DNA of 64,000 nucleotides from Arthrobacter bambusae (GTDB taxonomy: Bacteria > Actinomycetota > Actinomycetes > Actinomycetales > Micrococcaceae), in the NCBI RefSeq assembly GCF_022606295.1, contig NZ_JAHHZS010000004.1, forward strand, positions 62,001 to 126,000. The letters are read 5' to 3'. Within the stretch, counting starts at the first letter, position 1; every line of letters starts with the position of its first letter. Shown here one piece after another: positions 34,987 to 43,481 of the stretch. Under the pieces are notes generated by a model. It was not told the DNA's origin, did not search any database, and saw nothing but the letters and a program-made list of their open reading frames with translations. The position numbers and the translations under genes were made by a program.

Positions 34987-35120
34987 GACGCTCGCTCACC
35001 TATGCGGCACTTCCGGTAGACGCTCGCTCACCTATGCGGGGTTTCAAGCTGACGCTCGCTCACCCATTCAAGACGTGAGCGGACGTTCCCGAAAAAACCA
35101 CCAAAGGTGAGCGGGCGTCG
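34987..35120. repeat. Family B 32-bp-period repeat array, copy B1
   Basis: Three direct units starting GACGCTCGCTCACC begin at 34987, 35019 and 35051, exactly 32 bp apart. Two inverted units (GTGAGCGGACGT from 35075 and GTGAGCGGGCGTC from 35107) follow, also 32 bp apart. The array fills the gap downstream of the ABC-F gene and upstream of the DeoR gene. The direct and inverted halves can fold on each other. Confidence 0.8.
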
Positions 35121-35134
35121 GTGGCGCCTGGAGG

Positions 35135-36817
35135 CTAGCGCGCCCGCTCTACCCGGGACTCGTCCCAGACGGGCTCTGCGGACTCGTAGACTTTGCCGTC
35201 GGATCCGAAGACGAGGAAGCGGTCGAAGGACTTCGCGAACCAGCGATCGTGGGTGACAGCCAGGACGGTGCCTTCGAACGCGTCGATGGCACGTTCCAAG
35301 GCTTCGCCCGAGTGCAGGTCCAGGTTGTCCGTCGGTTCGTCGAGGAGCAGGAGCGTGGCGCCCGACAGTTGGAGGAGCAGGATCTGGAAACGCGCCTGCT
35401 GGCCGCCGGAGAGCGACTCATACTTCTGTTCCGCCGAGCCCACCAGCCCGTAGGAGTCGAGCGCGCCGGAAGCAGCCTCGCGGCCCAGCCCGGAACGGTG
35501 TTCGTCACCCCGGTGCAGGATGTCCAGGAGCGTCCGGCCGATGAGGTCCGGGCGGGAATGGGTCTGCGCGAAGAATCCGGGACGGATCCTGGCACCCAGT
35601 TTGACGGTTCCTTCGTGCGGAACTTCGGCGATCTCGACGTCGGAAACGGGCAAGTGCTCGCGCTCCGGGTCGGTGCCGCCAGCGGCGAGGAGCCGCAGGA
35701 AGTGGCTCTTGCCCGAACCGTTGGAACCCAGCACGCCCACGCGGTCGCCGAACCAGATTTCGGTGGAGAACGGCTTCATCAGGCCCGTAAGTTCAAGCTT
35801 TTCAGCCACCACCGCTCGTTTGGCCGTCCGGCCTCCCTTGAGGCGCATGTTGACGTTCTGCTCCAGCGGCAAGGCCTCGGGCGGCCCGGCCTCCAGGAAC
35901 TTGGCGAGCCGCGTCTGGGCAGCCTGGTACTTGTTGGCCATGTCCGAGCGGAACGCCGCCTTGGTTTTGTACATGATGACGAGTTCCTTGAGCTTCAAGT
36001 GCTCCTCGTCCCAGCGTTTGCGCAGTTCCTCGAAGCGCGCGTTGCGGTCGATGCGCGCGTCCACGTAGGTGCCGAAGCCGCCGCCGTGCACCCAGGCCCC
36101 GGCGCCGTTGATGCCGGGTTCCAGCGTCACGATGCGGCCAGCGGCGTTGTTGAGCAGCTCGCGGTCGTGGCTGATGAAGAAGACCGTCTTCTTGGATTCA
36201 TTGAGCTTGCTTTCGAGCCATCGCTTGCCCGGAACATCGAGGTAGTTGTCCGGCTCGTCGAGGAGCAGGAGCTGATCCGGTCCGGAGAACAGTGCCTCGA
36301 GCACCAAGCGCTTTTGCTCGCCGCCCGAAAGGCTCGACGCCGGTCGGTGCTGCGCGCGGTCGAAGGGGATGCCCAGCGCTGCCATGCAGACTTCGTCCCA
36401 GACGGTCTCGACGTCGTATCCTCCGGCGTCTCCCCAGTCCACGATCGCCTGGGCGTACCGCATTTGGGTGGGCTCGTCGTCGTGCTCCATCATGGCGAGC
36501 TCGGCGTCCTCGACCGCCTTCGCGGCGGCGGCGAGAGCTGGCGGCGCGGCGGAGACGAGCAGGTCCCGCACGGTTGATTCATCGCGGACCTGGCCGACGA
36601 ATTGGCGCATGATGCCCATGGTGCCGGAGCGTCCCACCACTCCTTCGTCAGGCGTGAGATCGCCGGCGATGATCTTGAACAGGGTGGTCTTTCCCGTTCC
36701 GTTGGGCCCGATCAGGGCTGTTTTGCTGCCGTCCGGGACCTTGAAGGTCACGCCGTTGAGCAGTTGGGTGCCGTCGGAGAGGAAGTAGTCGATGCCTGAA
36801 ACGTCAATATGGGCCAC
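35135..36817 (-). CDS. ABC-F family ATP-binding protein
   Basis: The 560-residue protein has two ABC domains in tandem and no membrane helices. The first has GPNGTGKTT, LSGGEQKR and LLLLDEPDNYLD; the second has GSNGSGKSH, LSGGQQAR and LLLLDEPTDNLD. A charged linker (about 240-310) lies between them. ABC-F proteins bind the ribosome and relieve stalls or antibiotic block. The start is the GTG at 36817 with GGGAAGA upstream; the longer frame is unsupported. Whether it gives antibiotic resistance is not visible. Confidence 0.9.
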   Translation of the reverse strand: MAHIDVSGIDYFLSDGTQLLNGVTFKVPDGSKTALIGPNGTGKTTLFKIIAGDLTPDEGVVGRSGTMGIMRQFVGQVRDESTVRDLLVSAAPPALAAAAKAVEDAELAMMEHDDEPTQMRYAQAIVDWGDAGGYDVETVWDEVCMAALGIPFDRAQHRPASSLSGGEQKRLVLEALFSGPDQLLLLDEPDNYLDVPGKRWLESKLNESKKTVFFISHDRELLNNAAGRIVTLEPGINGAGAWVHGGGFGTYVDARIDRNARFEELRKRWDEEHLKLKELVIMYKTKAAFRSDMANKYQAAQTRLAKFLEAGPPEALPLEQNVNMRLKGGRTAKRAVVAEKLELTGLMKPFSTEIWFGDRVGVLGSNGSGKSHFLRLLAAGGTDPEREHLPVSDVEIAEVPHEGTVKLGARIRPGFFAQTHSRPDLIGRTLLDILHRGDEHRSGLGREAASGALDSYGLVGSAEQKYESLSGGQQARFQILLLQLSGATLLLLDEPTDNLDLHSGEALERAIDAFEGTVLAVTHDRWFAKSFDRFLVFGSDGKVYESAEPVWDESRVERAR

Positions 36818-36851
36818 GCGTTCAATCTTCCCACGGACCGCGGGGGGCTCC

Positions 36852-37457
36852 TCAGCCGCCCAGGTGGTCCGCACCGACGGCACCAGTGAGATATCGCTGG
36901 ATGGTCGGCCCCAGCGCTCGGGCGACGACGGCGTGCGGCGTCGAAGCGATCGGCTCCAGCTTGATCAGGTAGCGGGTCAGGATAAGTCCGGAAATCTGCG
37001 ACGCCACCAGGTTTCCGCGCCACGACGCCTCTTCCGCGGACACCCCGAGGCCGGCCAGAAGCGGGTTGATGGCGCGGTTGAGGATGAACTCGCGGACCAG
37101 CGCGGCACTCCACTCATGTTGCATCGCCGTCCGCAGAACCGCGACGCCGGCTGCCCCCGCGGGCGAGTCCCACACGGTCAGGACACGCATTACCAACCTC
37201 TCCCCGACCCCTTCCGGCGGACCGCTGAGGACCGCCGTGATGTGGTCCTTGGGGTCCACGGGGGACTCAAGCGCAGCCATGAACAGCTGCTCCTTGGTTC
37301 CGAAATGGTGGTTGATCATGGACGGATCCACGCCGGCCTCCGCCGCGATGGCCCGGACAGTCGCGGCGTCATATCCTTTACGGCTGAACTGTTCGCGAGC
37401 CGCACTGAGAACCGCGTCCCGGCTGCTCACGCGTCCGGGCCGCCGCCCTCTGTTCAC
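36852..37457 (-). CDS. TetR-family transcriptional regulator
   Basis: The 201-residue protein has a TetR HTH (SRDAVLSAAREQFSRKGYDA, then TVRAIAAEAGVDPSMINHHF) and a helical ligand-binding half. The GTG start overlaps the stop of the flavin monooxygenase gene (GTGA), so both are in one transcript and the regulator probably represses it. A perfect palindrome at 38768-38789 ahead of the monooxygenase is the probable operator. The frame upstream of the GTG is antisense noise. Confidence 0.9.
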   Translation of the reverse strand: MNRGRRPGRVSSRDAVLSAAREQFSRKGYDAATVRAIAAEAGVDPSMINHHFGTKEQLFMAALESPVDPKDHITAVLSGPPEGVGERLVMRVLTVWDSPAGAAGVAVLRTAMQHEWSAALVREFILNRAINPLLAGLGVSAEEASWRGNLVASQISGLILTRYLIKLEPIASTPHAVVARALGPTIQRYLTGAVGADHLGG

Positions 37458-38734
37458 AGCGATTTCCGGTTCGCGGCGGCCTTCCGGCGCGCAAAGTCCG
37501 GGGCGTGTTCCGGCCGCGGCCCGAAAGCGATCATGAGGGCTGGAAGTTTCCGGAACCACGGCACGTGGCGGGCGATAAAGACCACCGGACTGGGCGGGCC
37601 CATCAACTGGCCTTTCACTGCGGGGCCGAAAACGGCTTTCTGGATGAGGAGCTGAACATTCTGGATCACCACCGTGGGGAACCATCGCCGCTTCTGCACC
37701 GAGGCCAGGTCGGCTTCGCCCAGGGTGCCCTGAAGCAAAGGGCGGGCAAGGCGCTGGGCTGCCGCGACTGCGTCCTGGATGGCCAGGTTGATCCCCACAC
37801 CGCCTGCGGGCGACATGGCGTGGGCCGCGTCTCCGATGAGGAGCAGCCCGGGTTTGTGCCATGGCTTGATCCGGTTGAGCTTCACGTCGAGCAAATGGAG
37901 ATCGTCCATGGACCTGATTTCGTCCACGCGGTCCGCCAGGTCCGGGCGGATGCGGGCCACGCGTGCACGGAAACTCTCCACCCCTTCGGCCCGCAATTTC
38001 GGATCCTTGCCCTTCTCCGCGATATAGGCGATCTGGTAGAAGTCCTTGCGGGTCAGGCTGAGGAGCACATCGACGCCGGAGAAGCGGGGCACGATCGAAG
38101 CCAACTGTTCCTGTTCATCCGCACGCCGGGACAGCCTGAACCACCACGTGTCGAACGGCACGGGGAACTCACGGGGGACGAGGCCCGCCTTCTGCCGGAG
38201 CACCGAGCTGCGGCCGTCACATGCCACCGTCAACGTCGCGCGAAGCTCCCCCGTTCCGATTTCGACGCCGGACGCCGCGTCCCGGGTGCGGTACGCCACC
38301 CCGGCGACTTTCCCGCCGTCGTCGTACAGCAGATCCGTGGCCTCGGTGTTCATCCGGAGCGTGAACTCCGGCTCTTGCTGTGCGGCGTCCACCAGGAAGT
38401 TCAGGAGGTCCCACTGCGGAACCATGGCTACGTAATCGTAGGGTGGCTTGAGGCGGTCGAAGTCGGCCAGGGTGACCTCCTTGCCGCCCGTGGGGAGTTT
38501 GAAATTGCCGAGCTTGCTTTGGGGCAAGGCCCGGAATCCTTCGCCCAGCCCAAGCTCATCCAACAGTCGGATGGTGGAGGCATGGACGGTGTCGCCGCGG
38601 AAGTCGCGCAGGAAGTCGGCGTGCTTTTCAAGGATCGTGACCTCGACGCCGGCCCGCGCCAAGAGGAGTCCGAGCATCACCCCGGCGGGTCCCCCGCCCG
38701 CGATGACGCATGTGGTGCTTTCAGGCTGGTCCAT
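37454..38734 (-). CDS. FAD-dependent monooxygenase (aromatic hydroxylase type)
   Basis: The protein of about 426 residues is a class A flavoprotein hydroxylase. It has the FAD fingerprint GGGPAGVMLG, the DG motif ACDGRSSVLR and the GD motif LLIGDAAHAMSPAGGVGINL. Such enzymes use NAD(P)H and O2 to hydroxylate aromatic or polyketide substrates. ATG at 38734 has GGGAG five bases upstream and is preferred over the GTG at 38740. It is in an operon with the TetR regulator. Relatives include tetracycline- and rifampicin-modifying enzymes, but the substrate cannot be inferred. Confidence 0.88.
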   Translation of the reverse strand: MDQPESTTCVIAGGGPAGVMLGLLLARAGVEVTILEKHADFLRDFRGDTVHASTIRLLDELGLGEGFRALPQSKLGNFKLPTGGKEVTLADFDRLKPPYDYVAMVPQWDLLNFLVDAAQQEPEFTLRMNTEATDLLYDDGGKVAGVAYRTRDAASGVEIGTGELRATLTVACDGRSSVLRQKAGLVPREFPVPFDTWWFRLSRRADEQEQLASIVPRFSGVDVLLSLTRKDFYQIAYIAEKGKDPKLRAEGVESFRARVARIRPDLADRVDEIRSMDDLHLLDVKLNRIKPWHKPGLLLIGDAAHAMSPAGGVGINLAIQDAVAAAQRLARPLLQGTLGEADLASVQKRRWFPTVVIQNVQLLIQKAVFGPAVKGQLMGPPSPVVFIARHVPWFRKLPALMIAFGPRPEHAPDFARRKAAANRKSL

Positions 38735-38767
38735 GGCCACTCCCGGAGTTGAACTTCATTCCGCAAC

Positions 38768-38789
38768 TAATTCAACAAGCGTTGAATTA
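38768..38789. promoter_or_regulatory. TetR-type operator upstream of the monooxygenase
   Basis: TAATTCAAC and GTTGAATTA are perfect 9-bp arms with a 4-bp spacer, located 34-55 bp before the monooxygenase ATG. The AT-rich palindrome stands out in the high-GC surroundings and is the probable binding site for the coupled TetR repressor. Confidence 0.7.
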
Positions 38790-39082
38790 AGTGTGCACCC
38801 GCCTCGCGGTCGTGTCCAGAGGCTGCGACGCCCGCTCACATACCGAGCCACGTTACCAACCGAGAATCTTTCCCTCCTGGGCCGCTGCAACTGCCCCATG
38901 CTGACGGGGGCGCGATCGGACGGTGGTGGGTAAGCGGGGCTGAAATCCTTGCTGCGGCGTCGACGTGGGTTCCCCTTGATGCTGTTGCTCTTTGGCTTTA
39001 CCTTCCAGCAGAAGGCGCGGCGGGACAGCCTGAGAACACGTCCATCCAGAGGACGAACACCAGCGGTCTGCGGGCCGCGAGT
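38790..39082. other. Intergenic region with a solitary family B unit
   Basis: About 290 bp between the monooxygenase operon start and the end of the transpeptidase gene. A single family B unit, GACGCCCGCTCACATACCG, lies at 38827-38845. No second unit follows at 32 bp. No convincing gene or terminator is seen in the rest. Confidence 0.55.
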
Positions 39083-41083
39083 TCAGCCGGCGGCGGTCAG
39101 GAACGATTTGAGCAGCGGACCGCTGGTAGTCGCACCGAGGCCGCCGTCTTCCACGAACACTGCGACCGCCAGGTCTCCATGCACTGCAACGATCCAGGCG
39201 TGAGTCTTGGGCGGGTTGTCATTTCCGAATTCGGCCGTTCCGGTCTTCGCGCCAACGGGCGCCCCTGGCACTGACGCCAGGAAACCGGCATGGCCGGAGG
39301 TCACCACCGCCCTCATCATGTCGGTCAGCGCGGCTGCCTCAGCCGGGGTGACCGGTTTGTCGGACGCTGCCGCGATGGGGGACTCCGAGGCACCGGGGGA
39401 CGCCGACGACGGCGGGCCGGACGGCGTCGGCGTGGCACCTGCGGAGGGCGGGACTGCGCCGGGGTTCAGGACGAGTTGCGGCGACACCGGCGCGCCGTGG
39501 GCCACCGATGCTGCCATGATGGCCGCCGCGAGCGGCGAAAGAAGCACTTTGCCCTGGCCGATCATCGAAGCTGCGTGCTCGGTGCCATCAGCGTTTCCCG
39601 GTACGGAGCCCAGGAAGGCGTCAGCCCCCAGCTTCGGGGCTTGGACTGCCACCCCCAGCGAGGTTGCCGCAGACTCGAGCTGGGCTTGGCTCACTTTGTC
39701 GCGGGAACTGATGAAGGCCGTGTTGCACGAATGCGCAAAAGCGTCCCGCAATTCAACAGAACCCAGGGACGACGCCGGGTAGCCTTCGGCGTTCTTGAAG
39801 GTCCGGCCATCCACCGTGATTGTGGGCGTGCACTCAACCTTGGAATCCGGCGTCATTCCATTGCGGATCAAGGCGAGGGAATCGACGATCTTGAACGTGG
39901 ACCCCGGCGCGTACTGGCCGAGCATGGCCGTGTTGTAGCCGTTGCTGCCGGGACCGGAGGCCGCTGCGAGGACGGCGCCGGTGGAGGGACGGAGTGCCAC
40001 AATTGCCGAGGCCGGCCCAACACCGGCCAAGGTGTCTTCGGCGAGCTGCTGCAAGCGCGGATCCAGGGTGGTCTTCAACGGGTCGCCGGGCTTCGCATCG
40101 ACGGCAAAAAGCACTCGGCGCGGATCCGGATTTGCTGCCTTGATCTGGTCGTCTGTCATGCCTTGCGGCCGGGCTTTGATGGAGACCCCGTCCTGGCCTC
40201 GGAGTTGAGTGTCATATTGCTCCTGCAGGCCACCGGATCCGACGGTGTCTCCCACCTTGAGGGCGCCCCCGGACTTTTGGATCTGTTCGGCGCTTGCCTC
40301 GGCCGCGGTCCCCAAGACGGCGCGGGCGAAGGTGCGGGTTGGTGCCAAAGGCAGAAAATCGCGGATGCCACGGGCGCCGGGAATCGCGGCAATCTGCTGG
40401 TCTGTGACCGTCCGGCTGCCGTCCTCGCGCAGCGTGATGGCACTGACGAAGGCCTGCGGGCCGGAAGCCTGGACCTGTTTCACATACGCGCCTTCGTCCA
40501 CGCCCACCAGTTGCGCGAGCTTCGCCGCGGACGCTGCAGGATCGGCCGATCCAATCGTTGTCTTGTCGATCCCCACGTGAACCACCGGACGGTAGCTGAC
40601 CAATTTCGCGTCCCCTGCGCCGAGGATGTCGGCCCTGGATGGCGAATTGACGGTCTTGTCCAGGACCTCGCCGTCCTTAAGGTCCGGCTCCAGGAGTGCC
40701 GAATTCCATTGGACCGCCCATTTGTCGCCGGACTTCTTCAGTGCAGCCTGGGAGGTGTACTTCCACTCCGCGGTCCCGATCTTCCATGTGAAGTTGAGCG
40801 GGACGGACGCTTTGTCGCCGTCGAGCGTCACCGCGCCGCTCTCAACGGAAGGCTTGGCCGGATCAAGGGCCGCGAACACCGCTTTGAGCTGCTCGTTTGC
40901 CGCCGAGGCATCCTTGCCGTCAACGGCGAGCGATCCGACGTCGAACGCCGCCAAAGAGGAGGCGAGCTGCTTGGCCGCGCCCTCCGCCCCGGAGCGGCCG
41001 TCATCGCAAGAGGTCAGCGACCCGGCAATCATCAGGGCGGCAAGCCCCAGGACAATGTTTTTAGTTTTCCCCATTCGCGCCAT
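39083..41083 (-). CDS. Lipoprotein penicillin-binding protein (class B transpeptidase, MecA-N domain)
   Basis: The 666-residue protein cross-links peptidoglycan outside the membrane. It has a lipoprotein signal with lipobox LTSC (cysteine near residue 26), an NTF2-like MecA-N domain (about 30-155), a PBP dimer-type domain and a transpeptidase domain with the active-site motifs STFK (S395), SCN (S452) and KTG (K613). A Pro/Ser-rich insert (about 550-585) precedes KTG. A lipid anchor in place of a membrane helix is the notable point. MecA-N is also found in resistant PBP2a, but it is widespread and does not show resistance. Confidence 0.9.
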   Translation of the reverse strand: MARMGKTKNIVLGLAALMIAGSLTSCDDGRSGAEGAAKQLASSLAAFDVGSLAVDGKDASAANEQLKAVFAALDPAKPSVESGAVTLDGDKASVPLNFTWKIGTAEWKYTSQAALKKSGDKWAVQWNSALLEPDLKDGEVLDKTVNSPSRADILGAGDAKLVSYRPVVHVGIDKTTIGSADPAASAAKLAQLVGVDEGAYVKQVQASGPQAFVSAITLREDGSRTVTDQQIAAIPGARGIRDFLPLAPTRTFARAVLGTAAEASAEQIQKSGGALKVGDTVGSGGLQEQYDTQLRGQDGVSIKARPQGMTDDQIKAANPDPRRVLFAVDAKPGDPLKTTLDPRLQQLAEDTLAGVGPASAIVALRPSTGAVLAAASGPGSNGYNTAMLGQYAPGSTFKIVDSLALIRNGMTPDSKVECTPTITVDGRTFKNAEGYPASSLGSVELRDAFAHSCNTAFISSRDKVSQAQLESAATSLGVAVQAPKLGADAFLGSVPGNADGTEHAASMIGQGKVLLSPLAAAIMAASVAHGAPVSPQLVLNPGAVPPSAGATPTPSGPPSSASPGASESPIAAASDKPVTPAEAAALTDMMRAVVTSGHAGFLASVPGAPVGAKTGTAEFGNDNPPKTHAWIVAVHGDLAVAVFVEDGGLGATTSGPLLKSFLTAAG

Positions 41084-41177
41084 TATGCCTTCTTGGACCG
41101 ACAGGAATGATCCAAATCACAGCACGTTGCGCTTTTGTGATGCTTCAGGGGTTCGAGAACAGCGCGTAGCCACTTTC

Positions 41178-41243
41178 CCCAAGTAACGCGCAGTAGGTGT
41201 CGTTTTCGACCCCCAGAACGACACCTACTGCCAGTCATTTGGG
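41178..41243. repeat. Family A palindromic repeat, variant copy A4
   Basis: Imperfect arms of 27 bp at 41178-41204 and 41217-41243 enclose a 12-nt loop. The outer part (CCCAAGTAACGCGCAG) differs from the other copies, but the inner GTGTCGTT/AACGACAC matches their design. It lies between the response regulator stop and the transpeptidase promoter and may terminate the two-component operon. Confidence 0.7.
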
Positions 41244-41275
41244 TCCGCGAGGCACCCGGGGTGCGCGCGCCGACT

Positions 41276-41932
41276 CTACTGACTGCGGATGATCCTGCGC
41301 TGCGTCGCCGCCGCGATGGCCGCGGTCCGGTTGTCGACGCCCAGCTTGCCGTAAATGTGCACCAAATGGGTCTTGACCGTTGCCTCGGAAATGAAGAGTT
41401 GCCTCGCCATCGCACGGTTGCTCATCCCAGTGGCGAGGAGCTCCACGAGTTGCACTTCACGGGCACTCAAGGCGTTCACCGGATTGCGGATCCGCCCCAT
41501 GAGCCGGGCGGCAACCTCGGGTGCAAGGGCCGTCTGACCCGCCGCCGCAGACACCACGGCCTGCCGGATTTGCTCAGGTGGCGCGTCCTTAAGCATGTAT
41601 CCGCTGGCACCGGCCTCTACCGCGGCGAGGATGTCGGCGTCGTTGTCGTAAGTGGTCAGGATCAGGACCGGCGGCGGGGGAGTCCCGGCTTCCCCGGCTT
41701 TGATCTTGCCCGTGGCGGTGACGCCGTCCATGCCCGAGCCCATTTGCAAGTCCATGAGAACCACGTCGACGGGTTCGCCGAGGGTGTGGAGCTTCGATAG
41801 TTCCGCCAATGCGGCGGTGCCGTCGGAGGCTTCCGCCACCACGCGGACGCCTTCGAAGTCGGAAAGCATGGCCCGGAGCCCAGCGCGGACCACGGGATGA
41901 TCGTCAACAAGCAGGACCCTGATGGTGGTCAC
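41276..41932 (-). CDS. NarL/LuxR-family response regulator
   Basis: The 218-residue regulator has the receiver pocket VDDH, phospho-site VVLMDLQMG, T in LILTTYD and K in MLKDAPPE. The HTH has LSAREVQLVELLATGMSNRAMA. Its GTG start overlaps the kinase stop (GTGA). It probably activates the divergent ABC genes at 43482-45311. Confidence 0.93.
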   Translation of the reverse strand: MTTIRVLLVDDHPVVRAGLRAMLSDFEGVRVVAEASDGTAALAELSKLHTLGEPVDVVLMDLQMGSGMDGVTATGKIKAGEAGTPPPPVLILTTYDNDADILAAVEAGASGYMLKDAPPEQIRQAVVSAAAGQTALAPEVAARLMGRIRNPVNALSAREVQLVELLATGMSNRAMARQLFISEATVKTHLVHIYGKLGVDNRTAAIAAATQRRIIRSQ

Positions 41933-43287
41933 GGGGTCCCCTCCAGGGCTGCGTTGCCGGTCCCCAGCGGCAGCCGGATTGCCACCACGGTCCCCTCCCC
42001 GGGAGCCGACTCGACGTCGAGCGTTCCGTTGAGGGCAGCGAGCCGCTCGCGCAGGCTTTTGAGCCCGACGCCGGTTCCGTCGTCGCGGGTTGCTGCGGCA
42101 GCCGCCGCTTCGGGATCAAAGCCCGCACCGTCGTCGAACACATCCATGGTCACCTCGGCGTCCAGGAAGGAAAGGGTCACGACGGCGGCGCCCGCCTGGG
42201 CATGCGCCCACACGTTCGCCAGGGAAGACTGAGCCGCGCGCAACAGGGTGGTCCGGTAAGGGTTGGGCAGCGGCACCGGCGTGCCTTGGAGCTCGAAGCG
42301 GCAGCGCAGCGTGGCTCCCCGGGCGGAAGCCTCGGCCTCGGTCTTGGTGCAGAGGCGCCGCAGGGTGTCCGCCAGCTCAGACTCATCCAGTTCGGGGGAT
42401 CCAAGACCGCGGACAAAGTTGCGAGCCTCCGCCAGGTTGCTGGCTGCTGTCTCACGGACGGTCCTGAGCCGGTCGCGGGCCGCGGCGTTGTCACCGGCGT
42501 CGAGGGCCTTCTCCGCCGAGCGCCCCATCAGGACGATGCTCGAGAATCCCTGCGCCAGGGTGTCGTGGATTTCGCGGGCGAGCCTTTCGCGCTCTGCCAG
42601 CACACCGGCGTCGTGTTGGCTTCGTGCCAATTCGGCCCGGGTTCGGCGCAATTCCTCGGCGGCAAGGCGTTGGTTCTCCGCCTCGACGTAAAGCGCCCGA
42701 TAAGCCAGGCCGGTGACAACCGCGAAGGCGGCCCCGAAAACAGGCCCGAGGACCATGGCAAGTTGCAGGGCATCCGCCCCGGCACCCCGGTTATGGAACC
42801 ACATCGCCGCGATCAGGAGCGCGGTACTGGCAGCGATCGCGGGAAGAGCGAAACGCCGCGGCAGGATATGCAGCTGCAGGAAGAACAGCGGGAAAGCTAT
42901 CCACGCGAAGTCCGGACTGATGAGCATGAGCAGCAGCCATAGGAATCCGACGACGGCGAGCCACCAGCGCGCGTATGGCTTCGGATTGAAACGCTCGGAA
43001 TGGCCGGCGTGCCGCTTCTCGAGAACCGTCCCTGCGAGGTAGACAGCAGTCAGTAGCAGCGACAGGCCGAGGCCTGCCCCGGTGGCGAAAGGCGAAAGGC
43101 CCGCGACTGCAAGCCTGACGACCGCCACCAACAAGAGCACCGCAAAACCGACGTGCAGGCTGACGCGCAGGACACGCAAAATCACGGCGGAACCAATGGG
43201 CTGCGTGTCATTGGGCTGCGCCGTGTCACCTGTTTGCTGCCGCGGCGCAGGCGGCGCGGCGACTTGCTGCGAATCGTCTCCCTGCAT
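41929..43287 (-). CDS. Sensor histidine kinase, HisKA_3 type
   Basis: The protein of about 452 residues has six or so membrane helices (about 30-210), a short coiled-coil, the phospho-site RLAREIHDTLAQGFSSIV and an ATPase domain with QSSLANVWAHA, DDGAGFD and GVGLKSLRER. There is little extracellular sequence, so it probably senses a membrane signal. The ATG at 43287 has GGAGG only 2 nt upstream, so a GTG at 43317 remains possible. It is coupled to the response regulator and divergent from an ABC operon. Confidence 0.9.
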   Translation of the reverse strand: MQGDDSQQVAAPPAPRQQTGDTAQPNDTQPIGSAVILRVLRVSLHVGFAVLLLVAVVRLAVAGLSPFATGAGLGLSLLLTAVYLAGTVLEKRHAGHSERFNPKPYARWWLAVVGFLWLLLMLISPDFAWIAFPLFFLQLHILPRRFALPAIAASTALLIAAMWFHNRGAGADALQLAMVLGPVFGAAFAVVTGLAYRALYVEAENQRLAAEELRRTRAELARSQHDAGVLAERERLAREIHDTLAQGFSSIVLMGRSAEKALDAGDNAAARDRLRTVRETAASNLAEARNFVRGLGSPELDESELADTLRRLCTKTEAEASARGATLRCRFELQGTPVPLPNPYRTTLLRAAQSSLANVWAHAQAGAAVVTLSFLDAEVTMDVFDDGAGFDPEAAAAAATRDDGTGVGLKSLRERLAALNGTLDVESAPGEGTVVAIRLPLGTGNAALEGTP

Positions 43288-43349
43288 GCCCTCCAGCGTA
43301 GCCTCGCCCTCCGACACTTTTGCCCCGGTTCCGCCGTATTCGGCTCCAA

Positions 43350-43379
43350 TCAACCAAACGGTTGATCCCGCGGTCAACC
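43350..43379. promoter_or_regulatory. Candidate response-regulator binding site
   Basis: TCAACC and GGTTGA form an inverted repeat (43350-43365, 4-bp spacer), and a third half-site TCAACC follows at 43374-43379. The site lies in the gap between the kinase and ABC permease genes, so the response regulator could act on both. Confidence 0.5.
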
Positions 43380-43481
43380 AAGGCGATCGGATGGGTCCAT
43401 CCACTTCACGATGCTTCAGCCGCCAACTGCCGGGAAAGTTGAAGCAGGACCAGAAAATCGCCTCCGAACCAAAGGAATTCC

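Noticed and set aside
34987-35120. CRISPR-like periodic repeats
   Set aside because: The 32-bp period looks CRISPR-like at first, but the units are short (about 14-21 bp), change orientation halfway, have 11-18-bp gaps and no cas genes are present.
39290-41110. A 606-codon plus-strand frame
   Set aside because: It is antisense to the transpeptidase gene, whose lipobox and STFK, SCN and KTG motifs are intact. The opposite frame is a GC-rich shadow.
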